Assembly: GCF_017562075.2 (NCBI RefSeq)
Contig: NC_054083.1
Span: 2,162,501-2,226,500 of the forward strand
DNA length: 64,000 nt
Direction: 5' to 3'
From: Anopheles merus
Taxonomy: Eukaryota > Arthropoda > Insecta > Diptera > Culicidae
The notes under the pieces were generated by a model. That model saw only the letters and a list, made by a program, of their open reading frames with translations. It was not told the origin of the DNA and searched no databases. Both the position numbers and the translations under genes were made by a program. Numbering within the stretch: position 1 is the stretch's first letter; each line of letters begins with the position of its first letter. Positions 42,883 to 55,139 of the stretch are shown here, one piece after another.

Positions 42883-45731
42883 GTAAATGCGCGTTGTCCC
42901 ATGGCCAGTCGGGGATCCGGTAAATTTTCCATCATCGGGGGGTCGGGCTTGGCCTCCCGTATGCGGCAGACCTGACAGGCTTGTCGTACACTCTTGTACG
43001 TTTTCAGTAATCGTGGTATCCAGAAGCGAGAACGGACTTCGTTAGTAACCGACGTGTGATTGCAGTGCCTGAAACGATCATGAAGCTCATGGATTAATAG
43101 AAACGTACCACGATGGTTTGGAGGCAATATGATTGGGCGTCTAGTTTGCGGGCTCACGTCACTGGCGTTGGCCAAACGCCCGTTCATTAACAGCAGCCCA
43201 CGATCGTCGATGACGGGTGTCAGTTTATAGAGCGGACTATCCTTCTCCACGCCGCTGCGCCAGGGATGAGCTTTCTCAGCTAGATGTTTTAGACTACGAA
43301 TCTCACGTGAGTACGCTTCCCGTTGAATCTGCTTAAACAAGGTTTTTTCTGCATCCGCTAGCTCCTGTTGGGTCAACATTCCGAGTTGTTTTGTGCCGTT
43401 GTGCGCTCGGGCCCGAGCGTTCCTCGTGAAACGGATGACGAACGCCACTGCTCTGAGCAAACGTTTCCATTTGCTGAATCTTTCGAAAAGAACGAAAGGA
43501 GTGGAGCCAGGCGACGATTCCACTATCTGATGGTGCGTTAAACTCGATCGAAGCTCCTCGGCCGTCTCGTTAACGGGTGTGGTACTCACAGGCCACTCAC
43601 TCTTCGTGCACCAGAGAAAGGCTGGGCCCCTAAACCATCGACTTGTGGACGCCAAGTCTAGGGTTTTTGCCCACTTGGTACCTTCGTCAGCAACGTTATG
43701 TTTTGTCGGCAGCCACCGCCACTGGTCGACATCTGTTGTCTCGAGCAGTTCACCGATGCGAAAGGCGACGAATTGATGATAGCGGCGATGGTCGGAATTC
43801 AGCCAGCTCATTACGTTTTTCGAATCTGTCCAATACGTGGTGCGCTGGATTTCTAGTCGATGGGATTGGATTATCGCACGGCCCAAGCGTGCACCGATGA
43901 CAGCAGCTTGTAGTTCCAGTCTGGGAATCGATACGAATTTAAGTGGTGCAACGCGTGTTTTAGAGCCGACCAACGCGCACTCGACGATACCATCCTCTTC
44001 GAATCTAAGATACGCTACAGCGGCCATGACATCCTCGCTCGCATCGCAAAACACATGAAGCTCGGCCTTAGCTCGATTCGATGTGAGCTTGCGGTAACAT
44101 CTAGGAACCCGCACGCCGGGAACGTGGCGAAGTACCTTGCTCCATGTGCACCATTTTTCTGCCAAGCGATCGCCGATTCTCTGGTCCCATTCGCAACCAC
44201 TGCGCCAAATCTCTTGCAGAAGATACTTAAGATACATAAGGAAATGTCCAATAAGCCCCATTGGATCGTAGATGCTCATGAGAGTCCGTAGCACTTGTCG
44301 TTTCGTTGGTAAGCAGTCGCCAGACAATAGACTCTCGTCGTACCTCGGAGATAGTCGAAAGCTGAAGGTATCACTCGAAGTGTCCCACCACATTGCTAAC
44401 ACCTTTTCCGCTACGGCTTCGCTTCCCATAATAAAACTTTTCTCCGTTTCAGCTTGTACCTGCATGTGCTTGGCTACTCGCGTTGAGTTGGAGATCCAAT
44501 TGCGAATCTCGAATCCTCCCATCGAATGTATTTTCCGCACTTCTTCAGCGAGCGAAACCGCTTCTTCCTCCGTTTCTACACAAAAGAGCATATCATCCAC
44601 ATAGTGCTCGCTCTTTATACACTCCACCTCCCGTGGCCACTTCGACTGAAAGCGGTCGGCATTGCGATTCTTGACGTATTGCGCCGTGCTAGGAGAGCAG
44701 GCAGCCCCAAAGGTCATAACCTTGACCACGTATTGAATCGGCTCTTCATCGGGCGTGTCTCCTTCCCATAAAATCATCTGAGACCGCTGATCATCATCCT
44801 TTATCATCACCTGATGGAACATTTTTTTTATGTCTCCAACCACGGCTACGCTGTTTACTCGAAATTTGAACAGTACGGTTAACAGACTGGTCGCAAGATC
44901 TGGCCCGGTGAGAAGTACACTATTTAGGCTTGTTCCATTGACGGCGGCGGCGGCGTCGAATACTAGACGAATCTTGCCCGGTTTGTTGGCGTTAGTTACT
45001 GGGAAAACGGGCAGGAACCAGTCTCTGGGTTTTCGAACAGATACCTCGTCTTTCGTCATACGCCGAATGTAACCCTTTTCTTCGTAGCTTCTCATCGTGT
45101 CTCTAACCGCCTTCGCCAAGAGTGGATCTCGTTGCATTCGCCTCTTTAAGCAGTTGTAGCGCCTCAAAGCCATAGCCCGGTTGCATGGAAGACTGATATT
45201 ATCGTACCGCCACAGCAATCCACTTTCATATCGATTATTGCAAAGCGATGTTTCCTTTTCTAATATCATAATCGCCCTTTCATCTTCCTTACAACGCCAC
45301 TCTTTGACCGGCTTCTCAACCCCGATAGTTTCCAGTGCGAAGTACTCCTTCAACGCCGTATTTAGCAACTCTTCACTCACTCCATCGCATAAGCACACAT
45401 GGAAGTTCAAATATGTAGTTCCTGGAACATTCTTGGCGATTCCTATCAGAATTCGTGGCTGAACGGCAGTGTACGAGTCAATCGGCAGGCCCTTTAAATG
45501 CTCGTAATTGGATGACAACTGAGGTACTAACAACGACTGCTCAGGTAAGGCTAGATTGTTTACCGTTCTGGTGTTCTGTAGCTCGTATTTACGGTTTCCA
45601 TTCCTTGCAGATATGACGATCTTCAGCCTTACCGAATCATTCTCCTGTCGAGTCACTCCGCCAGTCCATTGCAGACAAAGGGGGGCAGGAGTACCACTCA
45701 ATCCAACCTCATTTAAAAGCGAACTGTCCAT
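41955..45731 (-). pseudogene. BEL Pol polyprotein (copy A)
   Basis: The minus-strand BEL pol runs open from 45731 for 1149 codons. It has protease end text (DSSLL), reverse transcriptase (KPGKIRLVFDAAA, VVGDIKKMFHQV, EHYVDDMLF), RNase H (AELHVFCDASEDVM, TYWTDSKNV), the integrase finger (HDRFRHCNH ... CQVCRIRE) and core (YTGIDYFGP, SDRGTNFVG, HFGGCWERL). At 42282-42284 a TGG codon became TGA (WRSSQ in copies B and C). Beyond it the C-terminal domain continues in frame to about 41955. Catalytic residues are all visible. It is in the same frame as the downstream half of gag and separated from it by the stop at 45798. Confidence 0.9.
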
Positions 45732-45797
45732 AAACGTTGACGACGACCCGTCGTCTATAAGCGCATGAGTGTCGACAGAACCACGAGGGCCGTATAC

Positions 45798-47638
45798 TTA
45801 GATTGGTACATATTTCAGTAAAACTCGATCTTCGGTGCCTGAATGCGTGCTACAAAGTTCCACTAATGGCGCGGGTGCGTGCGCCGGTACACCGTCGTGT
45901 AGAAGAGCATGATGACTGGCTTCGCACCCATCCACTCCACAAACGGCAGTTACAAAACAAGGCGTCTGGTGGGCACTTAGGCACTTAATGCATAGCTGCT
46001 TTGCGTGAACGAACGCTCTCCGTGCTCCCACCGAAAACTGTAAAAACGCGCTGCAGTTGGATAAGTTATCACACGTTCCTTTGCACAACAAGCACTGAAC
46101 TATTACACCCGGTGAACCTGGTGTTGGGCGTATCGAATCGTTAAATTGGGTATGTGCCATGTGTGTGTTCCAGTAGGTGGTTTGAGGCGCGCGAATCGCT
46201 GGTCTGTGAATTCGAGGAGGCTGACGAGACGGTTGATGATTTTGTGCACGAAAGTCTTGAGATGGCTGCCGCCTTCCCGTACTAATCCGCTGCTCGTTTG
46301 CGTTACGACTAGGAGGGTCTACGATAGCGTCGCTAGCGTCGCGTGCCAATTGACTAATCCAGTGCCCAAATTCTGACAAACTTACAAACCGCAGCTGCCG
46401 TTTATACCGTGCCCAATCAAGTGCGGCTTCCGATGGTAGTTTCGAAACGAGCTCACGTAGTAGTGCAACATCGTATGCATATTCGGGTAAATTGAGAGCC
46501 TCTATTGTCGCGCACATATTTCGCACAGAAAACCCAAATTTCGCAAGGGACCTTAAACAACCAGGATTTGGAGCCGGCATTCTTCTCACTTTCTCAACCG
46601 TCGCTTCGATGATCTGGTCGGGACGACCGAACTGCACCTCTAGCGTTTCCATCACTTCATTCAGCCCATCGGGCAATAGCAGCAAAGCAGCTGAAGCCGT
46701 AGTAAGTTTTCTGCCTCCGAAAAACCACATAACTCCGTCGATCGCTCAAACATCCGAATGAACATCGGCCACTCTTCCACCGCACCACTGAATACCGGTA
46801 GTTCTTTTCCAACCGCACCTTGTCGGGCCGAAATTTGCGATTGTGTGAGGTTAACGCTTGAATATATGGTGGTGCCAGCGTAAGTTCTAGAGCGATAACT
46901 CGGCGGCATTTGGAAGGAAGTTCTTCTATGAGCCTCATCATGGTACTTTCTCCAGGTAATATAGTCAGGAACCTGGGGATGATCCTGATATAACATTCGT
47001 GGTGGGTTGGCGGTGCTAGCGAAACATGGAGTAGGGGGTACCATACCCGGAGCCGAGTTTGCGCCACAGTGATCGGTAGCGGACAGCCATTCTTCTGCTT
47101 TAACCCGTTGCGCTGCGCCATCGCGCTCACTGGCTTCTGTGTAGCCTGCATCTTCAAGCTCTATCAACTCCAGTTCCATCTGTCTCAACTTCAACTGCTG
47201 CTTCTCCACTTCAACTCTCTTTCTTAAAATCTCGGCACGCCGAGAATGGTGTGCCGTAGGAACGGCGGTGCGTTTTTCCGTCACATGACCTTCTGCTCCT
47301 GACTCCTCTTCAATCAACCAAACTGACTCCTCTGACGTCGCAATGCACTCCGCCATTGAGTTGCGCAACGGTGATCGCAAATCCGCCTCGTTCCGTGGGC
47401 CGTTCGGCTGTGCCGTGCTCGCTTCCGTGTTCGATGACCCTTCCGCAGTCGGAAAACCTCCGCTCGCAATTCCACCAACGACTTTGTCGCTCCGCGGCAC
47501 GACCGCTTCACCTTGGCCACTCTCCTGCCTCACCACCGAACTAGCAACCTCTCGGGTTTCCTTCTGCTGGATGGACGTAACACCGAACATTATCCGTTGA
47601 ACTGCACTCACAAACAAATTCTCAACGGGTTTCTTCAC
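45798..47638 (-). pseudogene. BEL Gag region (copy A)
   Basis: BEL gag in two frames. The first (47638-46661) has a long helical Glu/Lys-rich segment (RRAEILRKRVEVEKQQLKLR) and FSGAVEEWPMFIRMFERST, which belongs to the gag domain common to BEL elements. The second (46730-45798) has MPAPNPGCLRSL and Cys/His clusters CLLCKGTCDNLSNC, CIKCLSAHQTPC and CGVDGCEASHHALLH. The shift follows ENLLRLQ, where about a dozen residues expected in the family seem lost. Copy B has the identical break, so it predates the duplication. A second lesion, AAA to TAA at 45798-45800 (VPI-stop, where copy B has VPIKVYGP), separates gag from protease. Confidence 0.85.
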
Positions 47639-47660
47639 AACTGCAGATTTAATTTTGGAA

Positions 47661-47961
47661 TGTTATAACTGCTTTCGGATGTTTTTCAAACTTCTGCAAG
47701 CCGTAGACTTATTTTAGGCAGCTTGAGGCGAGCGCCAAAATTAAAATCTATTTACCCAGATTCGATCCGAAAAGAACGTTCGTATAGCATTCGCTCCTAT
47801 TTATAATCTTTCCGTTTACCGCCATTCCGTTTCCATCAAACCTTTTTCTATCGTTTTGGCCGATTATCCTTCGCTAATATTTCACACTTCCGATCTCTCA
47901 ATCCTGTGGCATAGCTCTAGCCATCCTACACTGTCAGTGCCGCTCAACTCTGTTCGTAACA
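47661..47961 (-). repeat. BEL 5' LTR (copy A)
   Basis: 301 bp, followed on the plus strand by GTTGGTGTTTACC. The minus-strand LTR carries the TATAAATA promoter-like motif. Confidence 0.94.
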
Positions 47962-47966
47962 GTTGG

Positions 47967-48853
47967 TGTTTACCGTTACAATGGATATTGATGTACCGTC
48001 TTGCTTCGAATTACGGCCATTTGAGGCAATTTTTGAAATTTCATTGTTCTTACTAATTTATTTTCAATCGCTCTAAACAATGTATATTTTTTTTACTGTA
48101 GCAAACACTCTACATTTGAGAAAAGGAATCCAATTATTTTATTCAAACCATCGTGAAAAATTACCAAATTTCACCGACATTTTGATTCATATTCCGAACA
48201 GTTTCGAGTTCATGTTTCAAAATCCGGACAGTCTCAAAATGAGATCTATTTTCTTCAAATTCGCATACACCTTTTTTAGTGTTTATTTATTTTCTCCTGA
48301 AAACTCCTAAATAACTTTTTATGAATTATTCCGTCTCTCCTTATTACGATAATAAAAGATGGAAGATTAATACGGTATCAAAGTCAAAAGATTTTCAGTT
48401 TTTTCACACAGAAAAAATGGCTTCGGCCGTATTGATAAATATTCAGTAATTTTTATACGAATAGTTTCTTCTCGTCTTTGAAACCCAGTCAATTCATAAG
48501 TTGGCTAGATTTAATTTTGCGGCGAGCCGGACTTTGGCGACTATTATTCTACGTCAAGCATCGACCTGGTGAGGAGCGATCGCGATGAAGTTGAAAATTT
48601 AAGGCTGGAGAATAGCGCCGGCGAGTCAACACGGTTGAGCAGCAATCCCGCAACTGCTCGTCTCGAGTTCTAGCATTGCAAAGCGACCGTCATAATCCAC
48701 TTGGACTCTCCAGAAGCCCAAAGCGAACCGCCGGAATTTGCGCTGTATCGACTCCGAGCGGGCCAGCGGGCGAGCAGCTTAAAGTCACCGAACTACCGAA
48801 GCGTAATCCAGCATTGGCTGCATATCGATGCTGTATTGGGCTAGTGATGTAAC
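47967..48853. repeat. Repeat S, copy 1
   Basis: About 890 bp with no convincing gene. It continues from the BEL target site through CTTCGAATTACGGCC and TACGTCAAGCATCGACCTGG to CTAGTGATGTAACG. Other copies are at 57583-58440, inverted at 59168-60025 and inverted at 60391-61284. The copy at 60391 runs without a break into the R1-like LINE 5' region, so S may be the LINE 5' UTR or old flanking DNA. Confidence 0.9.
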
Positions 48854-49102
48854 GTGCAATTTGTTTTAGTAAAACACATCAATTGGTTTTTAGTTATTCG
48901 TAATTGCAACCGTACTGGCGTTGTACAGTCGTCAACTCGTGCCATTCCAAAAGGATAACCGTACCCTGATCCGTAAGACTTGACTAACTGACTGATTAAT
49001 ACAAATTCACTGTTACAATGCATGAAACATGTACCAAGTGATACGTGAACGAGCCACGTACAAAAAAAAACTGGGACAAAACAAGGAACGGGGGAGGGAG
49101 TT

Positions 49103-49189
<87 letters not shown>

Positions 49190-49191
49190 TA

Positions 49192-49266
<75 letters not shown>

Positions 49267-49737
49267 ATATATATATATATATATGTTGAACTCCCTCCCC
49301 CGTTCCTTGTTTTGTCCCAGTTTTTTTTTTGTACGTGGCTCGTTCACGTATCACTTGGTACATGTTTCATGCATTGTAACAGTGAATTTGTTTTAATCAG
49401 TCAGTTAGTCAAGTCTTACGGATCAGGGTACGGTTATCCTTTTGGAATTGCACGAGTTGACGACTGTACAACGCCAGTACGGTTGCAATTACGAATAACT
49501 AAAAACCAATTGATGTGTTTTACTAAAACAAATTGCACGTCACATCACTAGCCCAATACAGTTCCGGCGGTTCGCTTTGCGCTTCTGGAGAGTCCAAGTG
49601 GATTATGACGGTCGCTTTGCAATGCTAGAACTCGAGACGAGTATGTTGCGGGATTGCTGCTCAACCGTGTTGACTCGCCGGCGCTATTCTCCTGCCTTAA
49701 ATTTTCAACTTCATCGCGATCGCTCCTCACCAGGTCG
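48854..49737. repeat. Fold-back around a (TA)n core, copy 2
   Basis: Arms of about 250 bp (48854-49106 and 49285-49537) are near-perfect inverted copies, running from GTTGAACTCCCTCCCC next to the TA tract outward to AAATTGCACGT. Inverted repeat S sequence extends the right arm to 49737, with about 105 bp deleted, before it fuses to the LINE ORF1 fragment at GCTTG/CAGCG. Confidence 0.92.
49107..49284. repeat. (TA)n core of fold-back 2
   Basis: About 178 bp of TA with GATATC and TCTA interruptions. Confidence 0.96.
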
Positions 49738-50279
49738 ATGCTTGCAGCGTGAGTGCAGCGGCCGATTACTACGTTATCCACCAGATCCTTATGCGCCGGG
49801 TCGAAATTAATGGCATCCTTAACCTTTTGGTAAACAGTTTCCCAGGTCTGATTCTCGCCTGGGATGACTTCTACCTTATCGACATTATGCCGACGCACCG
49901 TATGCTGTTGCTGGCGTTGATGTTGTTGTTCCGGTTGCAGGCACTCCTGCTGCGTGCCGATAACCACCTGTCGGTGAGACTGGCTTTGCTGCTGCTGGTT
50001 TGCCGGAATTCCGCCCCCATTTCTTCTCCATTTCTTCCTGGGCAATCAATTCCCGGCGCTCCGCATACTCCTGCTGTTGGTCATGAGGATGCGCATCTGT
50101 GTTAGCTCCTCATTGATGCGTTCGTTTTTTGCATTCGCCTCGGCCAACGAGTTAGTGAGCTGCCTGATTGCCTTTCTCATCTCCGTAAGCACTGGCGAAG
50201 CTGCTTGCTTCTGCGTTGCTCCGCTGTTCTGCAGCCACGGGACCGGTGCCAAGCTTCGGCACTGTTGCGTTGCTGGCAT
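49738..50279 (-). pseudogene. R1-like LINE ORF1 fragment (unit B)
   Basis: Tandem copy of 40257-40835, with the same internal deletion (EEMEK/KWGRNSG) and the same cut at CTHAA. One extra base is missing near 50075 (MTNSRS in place of MTKQQE), which adds a frameshift. Downstream on the minus strand the frame runs on into inverted repeat S, giving a meaningless tail (SIDLVRSDRDEVEN...). Confidence 0.8.
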
Positions 50280-51000
50280 TCGAACGTAACGCCCTCCCGA
50301 AGGTCGACATCACGCTACTTCAATCTACCCACCTTGCTATTTGTCCGCCTCTTGTTCTTATCTGAGCGTTATCTGACTCTTGTCTGACACTTTTACTAGT
50401 AGCTCCCCCTTTAGATGAAGTTTTGTCCTTTGGGATTGTTTTTTTTTGTCAGTTGGGCGTGACGTCTTTCCAATGTCACCCAGTTTACGCCATATTGTTG
50501 TATTATTGTTTCAGACCTTGGACCTCGCACTTTTATCTTTTTAATGAAAAATACTCCACTTTTCACTCGGTACTTGTGCTGCGCACATACTCTATCACTG
50601 CACATATCTACCAATGTTTCTTTTTAGGACTATACTGGTGTTTTAACTATAATTTCCTAGTTGAACATGGAGCGCACTTTTGGACGTCAGCACTGTTTTG
50701 ACAACAACCTGGGCTACGCGTGTAGGCGCTGGCACTCAGGTAGTTACGTTTGTCTTTTGTTGGCAAGAACGATGGTTCTAAACGATATTTTCTTTCCTAT
50801 TTTACAGTTTCCAGCACGTTTTTCATAATACGGACGATTTGATTTTAAATCTTGACAGTAACAAAACACAATTTTGTTTTACCCGAACCAAATTTAAAAC
50901 TTCATAAACAATCTTCCCTTGAATTCCGGAAAAAAATCTAAAGTGGTCATTCGTAAGAATGTGAGCATAACACGAAAACAATATTTTGATTTTACGTTGG
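50280..51000 (-). other. R1-like LINE 5' region (unit B)
   Basis: Copy of 40836-41557, ending in ACGTTGG before the BEL LTR. Differences are mainly in T-runs. Confidence 0.55.
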
Positions 51001-51301
51001 TGTTATAACTGCTTTCGGATGTTTTTCAAACTTCTGCAAGCCGTAGACTTATTTTAGGCAGCTTGAGGCGAGCGCCAAAATTAAAATCTATTTACCCAGA
51101 TTCGATCCGAAAAGAACGTTCGTATAGCATTCGCTCCTATTTATAATCTTTCCGTTTACCGCCATTCCGTTTCCATCAAACCTTTTTCTATCGTTTTGGC
51201 CGATTATCCTTCGCTAATATTTCACGCTTCCGATCTCTCAATCCTATGGCATAGCTCTAGCCATCCTACACTGTCAGTGCCGCTCAACTCTGTTCGTAAC
51301 A
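51001..51301 (-). repeat. BEL 3' LTR (copy B)
   Basis: 301 bp, like 41558-41858, preceded by GTTGG at 50996-51000. Confidence 0.94.
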
Positions 51302-51396
51302 TTCCCTTCCGCAGTGTGACGTCAAGGTAAACAAATTCTTGCGTCTCACTCCCTCTCATGCACACTGACAGCTGCTACCATGTGCTCGACCACGCC

Positions 51397-54300
51397 ACTA
51401 TTCCATCTCGCCGGGCTAAAATCTACTTCTGTTTTCCCACCTCTCACGTCTAATACGGCCAATTTTGTTGCTGGCCGTTTATAAAAACCCTTTTGTGTTC
51501 TCACCACGGCTTGTCTAACTTGCCCGTCTTTTGCACGAACTACGGATACTACTCGTCCCTTAGGCCAACAGTTACGCGGTAAGCATTCATCAACAACGAT
51601 TACAACATCGCCTTCCTGGATCGGTCGCGCCGGCTTAAACCATTTCGTGCGTCGCGCTAAGGTCGGAAGGTATTCGGAGACCCATTTTTTCCAGAAAACA
51701 TCCGCTATGAGTTGCGACGATCTCCACATCGACCTCACAGCATCCGACGTGTCGCTGTACCAGATCGGCGGTTTACTTCCATCAGAGCTTCCCAGAAGAA
51801 TGTCGTTTGGAGTCAGGGGGCGGCTGACGCATCGTCTACTGGAACGTACGTCAGCGGCCTTGAATTGATGATTAGTTCGATCTCGGCCAGCGCGGTTTCG
51901 AGTATCTCATCCGTCGGCCGAATTGGAAGGTTGAGTTTTCCAAGCACCTTCTTCACCGAACGCACCAAGCGCTCCCAGCATCCTCCGAAGTGGGGCGATC
52001 CCGGTGGGTTAAACGTCCACTTCACCTCCGGGCTGCAGAACTCCACCATCAACGCTTCGTGGTCAACCTCGGCAACCGCTTCCATCAACTCGCGAGCTGC
52101 TCCCACGAAGTTTGTCCCGCGGTCGCTGACTTTTTCACGCGGCATGCCGCGCCTGGCGATAAACCGTCGGATTGCGGCGATACACGATCCAGTGGTGAGT
52201 GAGTGCGCTACTTCCAGGTGTACCGCCCTGACCGTAAGACACGTAAATAGTACGCCCCACCGCTTCTCCACACGTCGTCCTACTGAAACGCTTATGGGTC
52301 CGAAGTAATCGATCCCAGTGTACGTAAATGCGCGTTGTCCCATGGCCAGTCGGGGATCCGGTAAATTTTCCATCATCGGGGGGTCGGGCTTGGCCTCCCG
52401 TATGCGGCAGACCTGACAGGCTTGTCGTACACTCTTGTACTTTTTCAGTAATCGTGGTATCCAGAAGCGAGAACGGACTTCGTTAATAACCGACGTGTGA
52501 TTGCAGTGCCTGAAACGATCATGAAGCTCATGGATTAATAGAAACGTACCACGATGGTTTGGAGGCAATATGATTGGGCGTCTCGTTTGCGGGCTCACGT
52601 CACTGGCGTTGGCCAAACGCCCGTTCATTAACAGCAGCCCACGATCGTCGATGACGGGTGTCAGTTTATAGAGCGGACTATCCTTCTCCACGCCGCTGCG
52701 CCAGGGATGAGCTTTCTCAGCTAGATGTTTTAGACTACGAATCTCACGTGAGTACGCTTCCCGTTGAATCTGCTTAAACAAGGTTTTTTCTGCATCCGCT
52801 AGCTCCTGTTGGGTCAACATTCCGAGTTGTTTTGTGCCGTTGTGCGCTCGGGCCCGAGCGTTCCTCGTGAAACGGATGACGAACGCCACTGCTCTGAGCA
52901 AACGTTTCCATTTGCTGAATCTTTCGAAAAGAACGAAAGGAGTGGAGCCAGGCGACGATTCCACTATCTGATGGTGCGTTTAAACTCGATCGAAGCTCCT
53001 CGGCCGTCTCGTTAACGGGTGTGGTACTCACAGGCCACTCACTCTTCGTGCACCAGAGAAAGGCTGGGCCCCTAAACCATCGACTTGTGGACGCCAAGTC
53101 TAGGGTTTTTGCCCACTTGGTACCTTCGTCAGCAACGTTATGTTTTGTCGGCAGCCACCGCCACTGGTCGACATCTGTTGTCTCGAGCAGTTCACCGATG
53201 CGAAAGGCGACGAATTGATGATAGCGGCGATGGTCGGAATTCAGCCAGCTCATTACGTTTTTCGAATCTGTCCAATACGTGGTGCGCTGGATTTCTAGTC
53301 GATGGGATTGGATTATCGTACGGCCCAAGCGTGCACCGATGACAGCAGCTTGTAGTTCCAGTCTGGGAATCGATACGAATTTAAGTGGTGCAACGCGTGT
53401 TTTAGAGCCGACCAACGCGCACTCGACGATACCATCCTCTTCGAATCTAAGATACGCTACAGCGGCCATGACATCCTCGCTCGCATCGCAAAACACATGA
53501 AGCTCGGCCTTAGCTCGATTCGATGTGAGCTTGCGGTAACATCTAGGAACCCGCACGCCGGGAACGTGGCGAAGTACCTTGCTCCATGTGCACCATTTTT
53601 CTGCCAGGCGATCGCCGATTCTCTGGTCCCATTCGCAACCACTGCGCCAAATCTCTTGCAGAAGATACTTAAGATACATAAGGAAATGTCCAATAAGCCC
53701 CATTGGATCGTAGATGCTCATGAGAGTCCGTAGCACTTGTCGTTTCGTTGGTAAGCAGTCGCCAGACAATAGACCCTCGTCGTACCTCGGAGATAGTCGA
53801 AAGCTGAAGGTATCACTCGAAGTGTCCCACCACATTCCTAACACCTTTTCCGCTACGGCTTCGCTTCCCATAATAAAACTTTTCTCCGTTTCAGCTTGTA
53901 CCTGCATGTGCTTGGCTACTCGCGTTGAGTTGGAGATCCAATTGCGAATCTCGAATCCTCCCATCGAATGTATTTTCCGCACTTCTTCAGCGAGCGAAAC
54001 CGCTTCTTCCTCCGTTTCTACACAAAAGAGCATATCATCCACATAGTGCTCGCTCTTTATACACTCCACCGCCCGTGGCCACTTCGACTGAAAGCGGTCG
54101 GCATTGCGATTCTTGACGTATTGCGCCGTGCTAGGAGAGCAGGCAGCCCCAAAGGTCATAACCTTGACCACGTATTGAATCGGCTCTTCATCGGGCGTGT
54201 CTCCTTCCCATAAAATCATCTGAGACCGCTGATCATCATCCTTTATCATCACCTGATGGAACATTTTTTTTATGTCTCCAACCACGGCTACGCTGTTTTC

Positions 54301-55139
54301 TCGAAATTTGAACAGTACGGTTAACAGACTGGTCGCAAGATCTGGCCCGGAGAGAAGTACACTATTTAGGCTTGTTCCATTGACGGCGGCGGCGGCGTCG
54401 AATACTAGACGAATCTTGCCCGGTTTGTTGGCGTTAGTTACTGGGAAAACGGGCAGGAACCAGTCTCTGGGTTTTCGAACAGATACCTCGTCTTTCGTCA
54501 TACGCCGAATGTAACCCTTTTCTTCGTAGCTTCTCATCGTGTCTCTAACCGCCTTCGCCAAGAGTGGATCTCGTTGCATTCGCCTCTTTAAGCAGTTGTA
54601 GCGCCTCAAAGCCATAGCCCGGTTGCATGGAAGACTGATATTATCGTACCGCCACAGCAATCCACTTTCATATCGATTATTGCAAAGCGATGTTTCCTTT
54701 TCTAATATCATAATCGCCCTTTCATCTTCCTTACAACGCCACTCTTTGACCGGCTTCTCAACCCCGATAGTTTCCAGTGCGAAGTACTCCTTCAACGCCG
54801 TATTTAGCAACTCTTCACTCACTCCATCGCATAAGCACACATGGAAGTTCAAATATGTAGTTCCTGGAACATTCTTGGCGATTCCTATCAGAATTCGTGG
54901 CTGAACGGCAGTGTACGAGTCAATCGGCAGGCCCTTTAAATGCTCGTAATTGGATGACAACTGAGGTACTAACAACGACTAATCAGGTAAGGCTAGATTG
55001 TTTACCGTTCTGGTGTTCTGTAGCTCGTATTTACGGTTTCCATTCCTTGCAGATATGACGATCTTCAGCCTTACCGAATCATTCTCCTGTCGAGTCACTC
55101 CGCCAGTCCATTGCAGACAAAGGGGGGCAGGAGTACCAC
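51397..55139 (-). pseudogene. BEL Pol polyprotein (copy B)
   Basis: The same protein order as copy A but in pieces: 54975-52774 (RT with EHYVDDMLF and RNase H), 52964-51813 (integrase with YTGIDYFGP, SDRGTNFVG, HFGGCWERL) and 51738-51346 (C-terminal domain). The lesions are a CAG to TAG at about 54979, an extra T at about 52980, a missing G at about 51820 and a missing base at about 51413. Three of these four are one-base changes in short homopolymers. Copy B has Trp where copy A has its nonsense codon at 42282. Confidence 0.88.

Larger units (their letters stand above)
41558..47961 (-). mobile_element. BEL/Pao retrotransposon copy A
   Basis: 6.40 kb with two 301-bp LTRs and target duplication GTTGG (41553-41557 and 47962-47966). 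It lies within the 5' flank of the R1-like LINE. The LTRs differ at two positions (CACGC/CACAC and CTATGG/CTGTGG). The coding region has one frameshift and two nonsense codons. I see no tRNA-type primer site starting TGG next to the 5' LTR; the Gag ATG starts only 22 bp inside it. Confidence 0.95.

Noticed and set aside
47638..47660. BEL primer-binding site next to the 5' LTR
   Set aside because: The expected TGG-started tRNA complement is not there; TTCC follows the LTR, so I did not annotate one.
48080..48310. Small conserved protein in repeat S (76 codons, seen in several copies)
   Set aside because: The frame is repeated because the DNA is repeated. It has low-complexity Phe-rich composition, and copies are cut by indels.
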